Part shown: one piece after another, positions 1-9,000 of the stretch | How positions within the stretch are numbered: position 1 is the first letter of the stretch | Layout of the letters: the number at the start of each line of letters is the position of its first letter | Assembly: GCA_008017145.1 (NCBI GenBank) | Contig: SSGY01000084.1 | Coordinates: 1-12,708 of the forward strand | Length of the DNA: 12,708 bases | Source of the DNA: Neisseriales bacterium | GTDB taxonomy: Bacteria; Pseudomonadota; Gammaproteobacteria; Burkholderiales; UBA11063 | Direction: 5' to 3' | Notes under the pieces: generated by a model | Told to the model about the DNA's origin: nothing | What the model saw: only the letters and a program-made list of their open reading frames with translations | Database searches by the model: none | Program-made: the position numbers and the translations under genes

Positions 1-203
1 AATTCTTGCAATTCTACTTCATCAAATACTTTCCGCGGTTGATATTTACCCGGTTGAATTTTATTTAATGAGATATCACTAAGTTGATTTACCAACTCAG
101 TTACATCATTGGAAGTTTTCGCTGCACTATCTACGTCCAAATTGATTTTTGATGCTGATAATAACGCATCTAAGCCTTTACCTAGGCCTGTTAATTTTGC
201 CAT
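1..203 (-). CDS. parB: Chromosome-partitioning protein ParB, N-terminal part only (cut by window edge)
   Basis: Reading the minus strand from the ATG at 203 gives 67 codons with no stop before the window edge. The N-terminus MAKLTGLGKGLDALLS is the characteristic opening of chromosomal ParB/Spo0J proteins. After a variable linker comes ISLNKIQPGKYQPRKVFD, the start of the ParB N-terminal CTP-binding domain (family pattern I-x-P-x-x-x-QPR-x-x-FD). The GERR nucleotide motif, the helix-turn-helix and the dimerisation domain would lie outside the window. ParB binds parS sites near the origin, loads as a CTP-dependent clamp, and works with the ParA ATPase encoded 32 bp upstream on the same strand. 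Co-transcription with parA is likely. The ribosome-binding site is weak (a GGTGG stretch about 10 nt before the ATG). The identity is secure from the N-terminus and the parA neighbour; only the C-terminal part is unseen. Confidence 0.93.
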   Translation of the reverse strand, partial: MAKLTGLGKGLDALLSASKINLDVDSAAKTSNDVTELVNQLSDISLNKIQPGKYQPRKVFDEVELQE

Positions 204-235
204 TTGCTCTAACCACCATAAATAAAACATTTTTA

Positions 236-1015
236 TTATTCAACATTCATCTCACGCAGACGTTTTAATAATTCACGCGCCATTCTAATATATGCTTGTG
301 AACCAACCGCCTCAACATCTAAAGCAACTGCCGATGTACCATAACTTGGCGCCTCAGCTAATCTCACTGTGCGTGGGATTGAAACATAAAACACCTTATC
401 ATCAAAGTATTCCACTAATTGCGCAGATACTTGCAATGCCAAATTATTACGTTTGTCATACATCGTACGCAAAATCCCTAGCAACTCTAACTCTGGGTTT
501 AATTTACCCTTCATTAGTTGAACAGTATTAAGCAGATCGGTTAATCCTTCCAGTGCGTAGTACTCACACTGAATCGGAACTAAAACATAATCCGCACTAC
601 TTAAAGCATTTAGTGTTAACAAGCTTAACGATGGCGGACAATCGATTAAAATTAAATCATATTTTTCTTTTACATTTTGTAAGGCTTGCTTCAAACGAAA
701 TTCACGTTCAGCCAAATCAACTAACTCAATCTCTGCACCTGCCAAATTGCGATTAGAGGGCAGTAAATCAAATTTACAGCTCTCGGATTTCACAATAGCA
801 TCTTCCACAGCTACATTATTGATTAAAACATCATAAACGCTATGTTTCAAATTATTCTTATCAATTCCAGCACCAGTAGTAGCATTAGCTTGTGGGTCAA
901 TATCAATCACTAAAACTTTTTTACGGCTTTGGACTAAGGCAGTGGCTAAATTAACAACCGTGGTAGTTTTACCAACCCCACCCTTCTGATTAACTATAAC
1001 TATTACATTTTTCAT
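236..1015 (-). CDS. parA: Chromosome-partitioning ATPase ParA (Soj family)
   Basis: This 259-residue ParA/MinD-type ATPase should drive origin segregation together with ParB. The deviant Walker A motif KGGVGKTT lies at residues 11-18, with the signature lysine K11 and the P-loop lysine K16. The A' motif DIDPQAN is at 38-44, Walker B LILIDCPPS at 121-129, and the Soj-typical IPRTVRLAEAPSYG at 213-226. There is no N-terminal helix-turn-helix extension, so this is the short chromosomal type rather than a plasmid type Ia ParA. The frame stays open upstream to 1084. I chose the ATG at 1015 because family members begin directly with a K-x-x-x-x-x-NQKGG strand, and because it forms a 4-bp ATGA overlap with the rsmG stop, which suggests translational coupling. 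No strong Shine-Dalgarno precedes it, consistent with coupling. rsmG-parA-parB order is common in bacteria. Confidence 0.96.
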   Translation of the reverse strand: MKNVIVIVNQKGGVGKTTTVVNLATALVQSRKKVLVIDIDPQANATTGAGIDKNNLKHSVYDVLINNVAVEDAIVKSESCKFDLLPSNRNLAGAEIELVDLAEREFRLKQALQNVKEKYDLILIDCPPSLSLLTLNALSSADYVLVPIQCEYYALEGLTDLLNTVQLMKGKLNPELELLGILRTMYDKRNNLALQVSAQLVEYFDDKVFYVSIPRTVRLAEAPSYGTSAVALDVEAVGSQAYIRMARELLKRLREMNVE

Positions 1016-1641
1016 GCACGTTTCATTTCTATCAAAAATCGTTTTGCATCTAAATACGGTACATTTAACCCAATTTGGCGACAAGCAAAACCATCAATTT
1101 CTTTCATCTCGCTAAGTCCACGCTCGGCCTTCATTGCCAGATAAAGCCCGTTATCCGCAATCAAATGTTCTGTAAGCTGAATAAACAATGCCAAATCAGC
1201 AAATGCCCGTGAAGTAATAACTGTAAATAACCCATCAGGCGTATATAACTCAACGCGCTTGCAAAATACGCTTAGGTTACCCAACCCAAGTTCAATTTTT
1301 ACCTGTTGTAAAAAAGCACTTTTCTTACTGTTACTATCCAAAACAGTGACTTTAGATTTTGGCAACATAATAGCTAAAATAATTCCTGGCACACCCATTC
1401 CACTACCGACGTCAAGCACACAAGAGCTTTCCGGAATATGATTCACGATACTCAAGCCGTCAAGCAAATGCTGAATAATCAGCTCACGAGGATTGGTAAT
1501 CGCCGTCAAACTATAAACTTTATTCCAACGTAATAAAATATCTTTATAGCCAATTAATTGTCTTAATTGGTTCTCAGTAACACTCAACCCCAACTGAGTA
1601 ATTCCATCAACTAATAATTCGCTTAATCGATTATCACTCAT
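1012..1641 (-). CDS. rsmG: 16S rRNA (guanine-527-N7)-methyltransferase RsmG
   Basis: The product has 209 residues, the normal RsmG/GidB length. It is expected to transfer a methyl group from S-adenosylmethionine to N7 of G527 in the 530 loop of 16S rRNA; in other bacteria its loss gives low-level streptomycin resistance. The SAM-binding glycine-rich motif VLDVGSGMGVPGIILA spans residues 75-90. The family-typical segment NKVYSLTAITNPRELI lies at 40-55, the acidic end of the second strand (VLDSNSKKSAFL) at 100-111, and the conserved SRAFADL at 144-150. It starts with an ATGA overlap on the stop of the HAD gene, with GGAG about 9 nt before the ATG, and ends with an ATGA overlap on the parA start. 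mnmG, its usual upstream partner in many bacteria, is replaced here by the HAD gene. Confidence 0.96.
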   Translation of the reverse strand: MSDNRLSELLVDGITQLGLSVTENQLRQLIGYKDILLRWNKVYSLTAITNPRELIIQHLLDGLSIVNHIPESSCVLDVGSGMGVPGIILAIMLPKSKVTVLDSNSKKSAFLQQVKIELGLGNLSVFCKRVELYTPDGLFTVITSRAFADLALFIQLTEHLIADNGLYLAMKAERGLSEMKEIDGFACRQIGLNVPYLDAKRFLIEMKRA

Positions 1642-2279
1642 TGACGACGACTCCAGTGCTCTACACTATCGCCACTGACATAAAAAGGTTCATTAGAATA
1701 AGCAAATAGAGCATAGTCACCTGCAGAGTTACCATAAGCATAGCTATAGCTAAAAGATAGATGATTATCTGCAAGAAACTGCTTAATTCTGGTTACTTTT
1801 TCCTTGCCATAGCAGTTGCGCGTTTGCAGGCGCCCAGTTATACGGTTACGCTCATTAATATCAAGTTCAGTTGCAATTACATAGTCTAATTTATGTAAGC
1901 GCGCCCAATAACGAAGATAAACCCCTAAATTAGCACTAACCAAAATTAAAGTATGACCATGCTCGCGATGCCACTCTAATTTTGAGTAAACAACTGGTTT
2001 GAGGTATTTATTTAAACGAGTCAGCGCGAAATTCTTAGCTTTTTGTTCAAGAACATAGCTTTTCATCCCTGCAATAACACGCTGCAATGTAAGCTGTTTA
2101 GCTTGTTCATTATTAATAAGCCGTAAACCATATCGAACCACGATTGGTAATAAACTAGGAACACAGCACAGAAAACGCCAAATTCCGACTGCATAGATCA
2201 AAAATGGAACCAACGTATCCCGATCAGATAATGTCCCATCAAAATCAAAATATGCGACAATTTGTCGTCCTTCTTGCAT
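1638..2279 (-). CDS. HAD superfamily IB hydrolase (phosphoserine-phosphatase-like / PgpC-like)
   Basis: The 213-residue protein carries all four HAD motifs. Motif I is FDFDGT at 11-16, with nucleophile D12 and acid/base D14. Motif II is S115 in LILVSANLG. Motif III is a lysine in YGKEKV (K159 or K161). Motif IV is YGNSAGDYALF at 182-192, with D188 as metal ligand. The layout matches the HAD-IB hydrolase group that includes phosphoserine-phosphatase-like enzymes and the phosphatidylglycerophosphatase PgpC/YfhB. The hydrophobic stretch around residues 30-50 could be a membrane-contacting cap helix, which would suit a lipid phosphate substrate, but this is inference. The substrate cannot be told from sequence. 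It starts 1 bp after the prfA stop (TAAGATG) and its own stop overlaps the rsmG start, so it is embedded in the operon, in the place where prmC often lies. Confidence 0.85.
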   Translation of the reverse strand: MQEGRQIVAYFDFDGTLSDRDTLVPFLIYAVGIWRFLCCVPSLLPIVVRYGLRLINNEQAKQLTLQRVIAGMKSYVLEQKAKNFALTRLNKYLKPVVYSKLEWHREHGHTLILVSANLGVYLRYWARLHKLDYVIATELDINERNRITGRLQTRNCYGKEKVTRIKQFLADNHLSFSYSYAYGNSAGDYALFAYSNEPFYVSGDSVEHWSRRQ

Positions 2280-2280
2280 C

Positions 2281-3360
2281 TTAACGATCTCCCATACTTG
2301 CCAATAACTCAGCCTGATGCTCTGCTATCAAGGCATTGGTTAGTTCATCCAAATCACCATCCATTATATACTCAAGTTTATATAACGTTAAATTAATCCG
2401 ATGATCTGACATCCGTCCTTGTGGAAAATTATAGGTTCTGATCCGTTCAGAACGATCCCCTGAACCAACCAGACTTTTACGTTGAGCAGACTCTTTGGCT
2501 TGCTGCTCACGAATTTGTGCATCTTTAATCCGAGTTGCCAATAAAGAAAGTGCTCGCGCTTTATTTTTGTGTTGTGAACGATCATCTTGGCACTCAACCA
2601 CAATTCCAGTTGGTAGATGAGTTACCCGAATTGCTGAATCAGTCTTATTAATATGTTGTCCACCAGCACCGGAAGCACGGAAAGTATCAATTCTTAGTTC
2701 AGATGGATTAATTTCAACCTCAGCAACCTCATCCGCTTCAGGCATAATTGCAACTGTACAGGCTGAAGTATGCACCCGACCTTGCGACTCGGTAGCAGGA
2801 ACACGTTGCACTCGATGCGCACCTGACTCAAATTTTAAGCGTGAATAAACCCCACTGCCCATGATTTTAGCCACGATCTCTTTATAGCCACCAACGTCAG
2901 ACTCAGCAGAAGAAACTACCTCAACTTGCCAGCCCATGCGCTCAGCATAACGCGAATACATCCGAAATAAATCACCTGAAAATAAAGCAGATTCATCACC
3001 ACCAGTACCTGCGCGAATTTCAAGATAGACATTTTTATCATCATTAGCGTCTTTAGGTAGCAACAGCTTCTGTAAATCAAGCTCCAGTTCTTCCATTTTA
3101 GTCTTTGCTGATGCCAATTCGCTTTGTGCAAACTCTTTCATCTCAGGATCAGACAATAATAATTCTGCAGTTTCCAAATCTTCAGCACATTTAGTATATT
3201 CAGCAAATTTTTCCACTACAGGGGTTAGTTCTGCATACTCACGATTTAACCGCGTGAACTCATTCATATCATTAGTCACTTCTGGCTGCGATAATAAGCT
3301 GGACAATTCCTTTTGACGCGCACCCAAAATCGTTAATTTATCAATAACACTTTGTTTCAT
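2281..3360 (-). CDS. prfA: Peptide chain release factor 1
   Basis: The product is 359 residues, full length for RF1, the cytoplasmic factor that reads UAA and UAG and triggers peptide release in the ribosome. The stop-codon-recognition tripeptide PAT is at residues 188-190 in [10 protein letters not shown]; a PxT motif marks RF1, whereas RF2 has SPF. The catalytic GGQ is at 233-235 in SGAGGQHIN, and its glutamine is normally methylated by PrmC. The helical N-terminal domain, rich in charged residues, precedes [17 protein letters not shown] at 111-127. The start is fixed by a good Shine-Dalgarno that overlaps the hemA TAG stop 9 bp upstream. hemA-prfA is a widespread gene pair; here the usual third member, prmC, is absent and a HAD gene follows after 1 bp. 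Confidence 0.98.
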   Translation of the reverse strand: MKQSVIDKLTILGARQKELSSLLSQPEVTNDMNEFTRLNREYAELTPVVEKFAEYTKCAEDLETAELLLSDPEMKEFAQSELASAKTKMEELELDLQKLLLPKDANDDKNVYLEIRAGTGGDESALFSGDLFRMYSRYAERMGWQVEVVSSAESDVGGYKEIVAKIMGSGVYSRLKFESGAHRVQRVPATESQGRVHTSACTVAIMPEADEVAEVEINPSELRIDTFRASGAGGQHINKTDSAIRVTHLPTGIVVECQDDRSQHKNKARALSLLATRIKDAQIREQQAKESAQRKSLVGSGDRSERIRTYNFPQGRMSDHRINLTLYKLEYIMDGDLDELTNALIAEHQAELLASMGDR

Positions 3361-3365
3361 TAAAT

Positions 3366-3371
3366 ACCTCT
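3366..3371 (-). promoter_or_regulatory. Shine-Dalgarno of prfA overlapping the hemA stop codon
   Basis: On the minus strand AGAGGT stands 5 nt before the prfA ATG (3360), and its first bases are part of the hemA TAG stop (3372-3370). A ribosome terminating on hemA would therefore sit on the prfA initiation site, which suggests coupling of the two genes. Confidence 0.7.
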
Positions 3372-4614
3372 AAACTTCCAAGCCATATAGATGCCCCAGC
3401 AAATTAACCAGATCATCTTGCTGGTGTCCGCTACTGGCACATATATTTACCGTTGGATTATGTAATAAACGATTAGTAAGCTGCACAGATAATTGCTTTA
3501 ACACCTCAGTCGGTGACTCACCATTTAATAATTGTTTTTCTGCTGCAGCCAAGCTCTCTAAGCGAATCGACTCGGCTTGCTCGCGTAGCTTACGAATCAG
3601 AGGTGCAAAACCACGTTTACGCAACCACGAATGATAATCCTCTAATTTAGCGGCGATAATTCCTTCCGCTTCTACTGCGGCAAATTTACGTTTTTCAAGA
3701 CCAACATCAACTAATTTAGCAATATCATCGACGGTAAAAAGATGAATGTTTGCATGCTGTTTTAGCCCGCGTTCAACAAGTAATGGCATCGACAAATCAA
3801 TAATCAGTTTAGCTTTATTTTGAATAATATCTTGCTGCACCATCGCTTCAGTTAACAAAGGAGAATTACTCGCACAACAAATAACTACTGTAGCATAATC
3901 ATTGATTACATCAGCTAAATTAGAAAGTGAGTCAACTGAGGCACCAATTTTTGCCGCAACCAAGCCAGCATTAGCAACGCTACGATTAACTACTAATTTA
4001 TCGCCTAAATCCAGATACACAAAATGCGGTGCAATTTGCTGCATCATTTGCCCAGCGCCAATAAATAGAACATTGCGATTAGGCAATTTGTCTAAATACG
4101 CCGATACATAATCAACAACAGCGTGCCCCATCGAAATAGCAACATTGTTAATTGCAGTATGATTGCGAACTTCTTTTTCGACCGCTAATGCCATCTGGAA
4201 TAATCCAGCCAAATTGCTACCTAATGCGGAATGCTCATGAGCAATATCCATCGCTGATTTTACCTGAGCAACAATCTCAGTTTCACCAAGTACCATTGAC
4301 TCTAGACCTGAAATTACTCGAAAAAGATGATGGGCGCATTCCTGTCCCTGATACACATAGCTATGCTGACGAATCGTTCGCGGGCAGACATTATGCATAT
4401 CACACAAAGCATTAATCACAAAGTTAATATCATTGGCAATGCAATATAACTCAGTCCGATTACACGTTGAAAGCAAGACAACTTCTTTAACGATTCCAGA
4501 ATTTATCAAGCGTTTTAAAACTAACGGAACTTCTTCGCTCGCAAAAGCCAGACGGTCACGTAGTTCAAAATCTGCGGTTTGGTAATTCAAACCAAAAACT
4601 AAAGGTTGTAACAT
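3370..4614 (-). CDS. hemA: Glutamyl-tRNA reductase HemA (first step of C5 tetrapyrrole synthesis)
   Basis: The 414-residue protein should reduce glutamyl-tRNA(Glu) with NADPH to glutamate-1-semialdehyde, the precursor of 5-aminolevulinate and haem. The N-terminal GLNYQTADFELRDRLAF (8-24) and the catalytic block LLSTCNRTELYC, with the active-site cysteine at C51, are intact, as is GLESMVLGETEIVAQVK at 103-119. A Rossmann motif VLFIGAGQM lies at 182-190. The C-terminal dimerisation region contains LSVQLTNRLLHNPT, close to what I recall of the Neisseria protein. The central NADPH domain departs from consensus: the usual ANRT is VNRS, and the usual D-I-A-V-P-R-D is DLSMPLL, so the arginine is lost. 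The catalytic residues suggest it is still functional. It heads the operon with prfA; the Shine-Dalgarno (TAAGAA) is weak and the stop is TAG. Confidence 0.96.
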   Translation of the reverse strand: MLQPLVFGLNYQTADFELRDRLAFASEEVPLVLKRLINSGIVKEVVLLSTCNRTELYCIANDINFVINALCDMHNVCPRTIRQHSYVYQGQECAHHLFRVISGLESMVLGETEIVAQVKSAMDIAHEHSALGSNLAGLFQMALAVEKEVRNHTAINNVAISMGHAVVDYVSAYLDKLPNRNVLFIGAGQMMQQIAPHFVYLDLGDKLVVNRSVANAGLVAAKIGASVDSLSNLADVINDYATVVICCASNSPLLTEAMVQQDIIQNKAKLIIDLSMPLLVERGLKQHANIHLFTVDDIAKLVDVGLEKRKFAAVEAEGIIAAKLEDYHSWLRKRGFAPLIRKLREQAESIRLESLAAAEKQLLNGESPTEVLKQLSVQLTNRLLHNPTVNICASSGHQQDDLVNLLGHLYGLEV

Positions 4615-4733
4615 AAAATTCTTATTTGTAAATTATTCTAACTATCCTCTTCGTGCTCATAATTCTAGCATCACTTAGAGTCTATACATAAAATCTCAAC
4701 TTCTGAGCATTCAAAGCATACCGAAATATAAGG
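4615..4733 (-). promoter_or_regulatory. Leader/promoter region of the hemA-prfA-HAD-rsmG-parAB operon
   Basis: These 119 non-coding bases between the tolC-family stop and the hemA start are the only place in the window for the operon's own promoter. On the minus strand TAGAAT at 4667-4662 is a possible -10 element but has no good -35 at 16-18 bp. TTGAAT (4714-4709) has only poor -10 candidates downstream. A short CTCA/TGAG hairpin followed by ATTTT occurs downstream of the tolC-family gene and could be a weak terminator. No single promoter stands out. Confidence 0.35.
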
Positions 4734-6086
4734 CTATTTATTAGGTTTAATATTGGTATTAATATCTTGAATAAACTTATCATTAATACTACCGTCTAAA
4801 TAACGTAATTGGATTCGCGCCATAAGATACTGATAGCGAGATTGTTGATAAGTCTGAAAAGTTTGATAATAGTTCTTTTGTGAATTTACTAGATCCACAC
4901 TATTACGTACCCCAACCTGATAACCAAGCTGATCCGAATCCAGTTTCGTTTTAGCTGATTTCAGTGCCGTCTGCTGAGCTTTAACTAGGCTAACCCCGTT
5001 AAGCACTTGCCAATAACTATTACGAATATTCTGATCAGTTTGTCGCTCAACGCTCACCAACTGTTGCTGAGAGGCTACATAAGTAGCACGTGCTTGACGA
5101 ACCTGAGCATTAACACTACCACCAGAATAAATCGGTACATTTAATTGCAAACCTACTCCACCATTGGCATAACTAGATAATGGAGTTCCAGGTACGCTAG
5201 TTAACTGTTGTACTTGCGCTGCTGTAGCATTGGTATTATCTAACCCTCCAGTATCTTGATACTGATAAGTTCCATTCACATTCAAAGTAGGTAAATGTCC
5301 AGATATTGCAATATGAACATCTTGGTTTGCCATTGCAACTTGCTTCTGTGATACTTTAATATTTAGATTACCCGACTCTCCCATCTGCGACCATTTATCG
5401 GCACTTTGCGGATTTGGCGTAACTAATTTAAGATCATCAACAATCGGTTGAATTTGTTCAGGATCCAAACCGGTTATATTCTGAAAAATATTTTTTTTAT
5501 AAATCAAATCATTGGTCGCTTGAATCTCTTGCGCTGCGGAAGAATCGTAACCAGCTTGTGCATCATTCACATCAGCAATCGTAACTGTTCCAACTTCAAA
5601 TGATTTTTTAGCCTGATTCATTTGCTTCTCAAGCGCTTCTTTGGTTTTAGTAATCGAGAGCAAAGTATCTTGTGCATAAAGCACATCCATATAAGACTGC
5701 GCAACTGTTACAAGCAACTGTTGCTTGGCATTTTCAAGCTGTAAATCACCAATTTGAGCAGAATATTGCCCTTTAGAGAAGGTTGAAAATTTACTCCAAT
5801 CAAAAACCACCTGCGTTAACTGAGCAGAATAAACTGGTTGATGATAATAAGCTTCAATCCCACCTTGATTGAAATAGTTTTCAGAAAGGCTTGCTGAACC
5901 GCTAATTTGTGGCAGCAATTTACCTAATGCGATGTTTTTCTGTTCAATAGTCGCATCACTACTCGCAATTTGTTGTAGATACGTTGCATTGTAACTTAAA
6001 GCCTGCTGATAGGCATACGCCAAATCATAAGCAAACACTTGAGTTAAACTACCACTAAACAATAAAACACTTAATAGCTTTTTCAT
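4734..6086 (-). CDS. TolC-family outer-membrane efflux channel
   Basis: The 450-residue protein begins with a clear Sec signal peptide (MKKLLSVLLFSGSLTQVFA, likely cleaved after residue 19), then DLAYAYQQALSYNATYLQQ, the usual start of a mature TolC-family outer-membrane factor. The rest is glutamine-, asparagine- and alanine-rich, with long heptad-like stretches in two similar halves, each made of paired helices and a beta segment, consistent with the trimeric channel-tunnel fold. The size is normal for the family. Its ATG overlaps the stop of the RND pump gene as ATGA, so the two are translationally coupled, and the product is probably the dedicated exit duct of that pump. I cannot tell from sequence whether it also serves other transporters such as type I secretion. 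There is no lipobox, so it is a TolC-like and not an OprM-like lipoprotein. Confidence 0.92.
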   Translation of the reverse strand: MKKLLSVLLFSGSLTQVFAYDLAYAYQQALSYNATYLQQIASSDATIEQKNIALGKLLPQISGSASLSENYFNQGGIEAYYHQPVYSAQLTQVVFDWSKFSTFSKGQYSAQIGDLQLENAKQQLLVTVAQSYMDVLYAQDTLLSITKTKEALEKQMNQAKKSFEVGTVTIADVNDAQAGYDSSAAQEIQATNDLIYKKNIFQNITGLDPEQIQPIVDDLKLVTPNPQSADKWSQMGESGNLNIKVSQKQVAMANQDVHIAISGHLPTLNVNGTYQYQDTGGLDNTNATAAQVQQLTSVPGTPLSSYANGGVGLQLNVPIYSGGSVNAQVRQARATYVASQQQLVSVERQTDQNIRNSYWQVLNGVSLVKAQQTALKSAKTKLDSDQLGYQVGVRNSVDLVNSQKNYYQTFQTYQQSRYQYLMARIQLRYLDGSINDKFIQDINTNIKPNK

Positions 6087-9000
6087 ACGTTAACTTCCTC
6101 TTTTTGGGATTTATTCACCTTAAATGCCCACGCATACAAAGCTGGAAGAAATACCAAGGTTAATAGTGTGGCAACAAATAAACCGCCCATTACCGCTACC
6201 GCCATTGGCCCCCAGAACGCGCTACTAATCAAAGGTATCATCCCTAAAATCGCCGCTGCTGCTGTTAACATAATCGGTCTAAAACGGCGTACCACTGACA
6301 TTTTTACAGCCTCATAAGGTGCCTCACCTTTTTTAATATCGCTTTCAATTTGGTCAATTAAAATTACCGAATTACGCATGATAATTCCAAGTAATGCAAT
6401 TACACCTAACAATGCGACAAAGCCAAATGGAGCACGTAAGGTAATCAATGACAAAGTTACACCGATCATTCCAAGCGGTGCTGTTGCCAAAACCAATAAT
6501 GAACGCTTAAAGCTATTTAACTGTAGCATTAGTAAGGTAAGTACAATTAAGAACATTACTGGATATAACGCAGCAATTGGAGCTTGTGCTTTTTGCGATG
6601 ATTCAACCCCACCACCCATCTCGATATGATAACCAAGAGGAAGAGTTTTTTCCAATTCTTTCAATTTAGGGTAGATTTTGCTCGCAATATCATTACCCTG
6701 CACACCAGCAACAACATCAGAACGAACTGTAATTGAAGGTACACGACTTCGGCGATATTTTAAACTTGGTTCAGTAATAAAGACCGCTTTAGCAATCTGT
6801 CCAACCGGAACAAAAGCGTTACTGGCAGTTTGAATCATTAAATTACTTAAATCACTCGGCTGTGTTCTTTCAGACTTATTCAACTCTGCGACAACTGGAA
6901 TATATTCATCCTTGTCTAAATAATAAGTCATCGTTGAACCTGACAGCAAAGTATTCAACTGTTGCTCCAACTCGCTTGATGAAAGACCAATTTCCTGAGC
7001 TTTATTTTGATTAACTTCAAGCCGAATTGATTTTAAATCATCACCCCAGTTATTATTAACGTTCTTAGTATACGGATTTTGTCTTAAAATACTTTCAACT
7101 TGTTCAGAAATACCCAATAATTCCTTACTATCAGTTCCTGATATTCTGAACTGGATTGGATAACCAACGGGCGGCCCCAATTCCATTAGTTTTACCCGAT
7201 AGCGAACATCAGGATATTTTGTTGCCAAAATCTGATCCAAATGTTTTGAAACTATTTCACGATCTTTGCCACCTTTAGTCATAACCAAAAGTTGAGCAAA
7301 ATTAGTATTTTCCTGTTGCACATCTAGAGTTAAAACAAACCGTGGTGCACCAACTCCGATAAAGGTAGTGACTGCTTCAACACCACTTTCTTTCAATACC
7401 AGTTTTTCAAAGCTACTTGCCTGCGACTCTGTATTGTAAATTGACGATGAGTATGGCAACCACATATCGACTAAAAGCTCAGGTCGATCTGAAGCAGGGA
7501 AAAACTGTTGAGCTACAAATAAGCGAAAAAGGGCTAGTGACAGTATGAATATACCAACCGTTCCCAAAACTACGCTTCTTTTAAACTTAAGAACTATATC
7601 TAAAAAGTCTTTAAATTTATTATACAGCTTGGTATCAAACATATCCTTGCCGGCATGAGCAGCTGCCATTTTCCTATATTTTTCAACAGGTAAAAGATGA
7701 AACCCCAAGTATGGAGTGAAGATTACAGCAACAAACCATGAAACTATCAATGAAATAGCAACTACTGAGAACAATGAAAAAACATACTCACCAGTAGTTG
7801 AGCTATTTAATCCAACAGGTAAAAACCCTGCGACTGTAATCAGCGTACCAGATAACATCGGAAATGCTGTCGACGTATAAGCATAGGTAGCAGCTTCAAA
7901 CTTATCCATTCCTTCTTCAAGCTTTTGTACCATCATCTCTACTGCAATGATTGCATCATCAACCAAGAGTCCCAGAGAAATAATTAATGCACCGAGTGAG
8001 ATCCGCTGTAAATCAATTTTCAACATCATCATGATAATAAATGTAACGGATAATACCAATGGAATGGTAATCGCAACAACAATACCCGTCCTAAAACCCA
8101 AGCTTACAAAACTAACCGCCAATACAATTAATACCGCTTCAATCAGGCTCTCAACAAATTCCTCGATTGCTTTATCAACTACATGGGGCTGATCTGATAC
8201 TACATATTCGTTTATCCCAACGGGTATTTTATCTTTAATACTCTTATATTTATCAACAATTTTTTGACCACAACCGATAATATCCGCATTGTCTTTCAGT
8301 ACTACCCCAAGGAGAATTACTGGCTGTCCGTTATAATGAACTCTAGTTGATGGAGGATCCACAAACTGGCGTTTGACATCTGCAATATCCCCAAGTCTAA
8401 AAATCTTACCGTTGGCAGCAATTGGCAAACTTCTAACCTCTTCAAGATTCTCAAAGTTACCAGTCACCCGCACCTGAATTTCATCGCCATTGGTGTTAAA
8501 ACTTCCAGCTGAATTAACTGCATTTTGATTCTGAATTGCACTTAACACCTGATTTAGACTAACACCTAGAGTTGATAACTTACTACTATTGATATTAACT
8601 GTAATTTGTTCAGACTGAGTCCCGATTAAATCAATTTTTTTTACGCCATCAACAGATAATAACTCACGTTTAACACCTTCAATAACCCGACGTAACTCTT
8701 CAAAATTGTAGCCACTCGCCTGAAAAGCAAAGATATTACTATAGGTGTCACCAAACTCATCATTAAATGCAGGTCCAATAACTCCTGGAGGTAAAGTTGA
8801 CTGAATATCGCTAATTTTCTTACGAACTTGGTACCAAGAATCGGTTACATCACGTCCACGAATGGTATCCCCTAATTCAACGGTAATAATTGCGGAACCA
8901 GGCCTAATTTGTGAAGAGGTGTTATCCAGCGTTGAAAGTTCAAGAAGCTTTTTTTCAATTTTATCAACTACCTGATCTTCCATTTGTTGTTCGGTAGCTC

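Noticed and set aside
292..756. Plus-strand ORFs of 79 and 67 codons opposite parA
   Set aside because: They are antisense to a clear ParA coding sequence, with low-complexity H/L/T-rich translations and no recognisable motif.
1016..1084. Upstream extension of the parA reading frame to 1084
   Set aside because: The extra 23 residues lie inside rsmG, have no ParA similarity, and the family starts with the M-K-x-V-x-x-x-x-NQKGG strand; the ATGA overlap supports the ATG at 1015.
2388..3131. Two 71-codon minus-strand ORFs within prfA
   Set aside because: They are other-frame shadows of prfA; the RF1 frame is fully conserved throughout.
3902..4415. Plus-strand ORFs of 69 and 87 codons opposite hemA
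   Set aside because: Antisense to intact hemA, without family resemblance or a convincing ribosome-binding site.
4692..4712. CTCA-TGAG hairpin followed by ATTTT after the TolC-family gene as an intrinsic terminator
   Set aside because: Only a 4-bp stem and a short T tract; too weak to call a terminator.
6378..8192. Plus-strand ORFs of 83 and 81 codons opposite the RND pump gene
   Set aside because: Antisense of the transmembrane parts of the pump; isoleucine/threonine/asparagine-rich shadows of hydrophobic codons.
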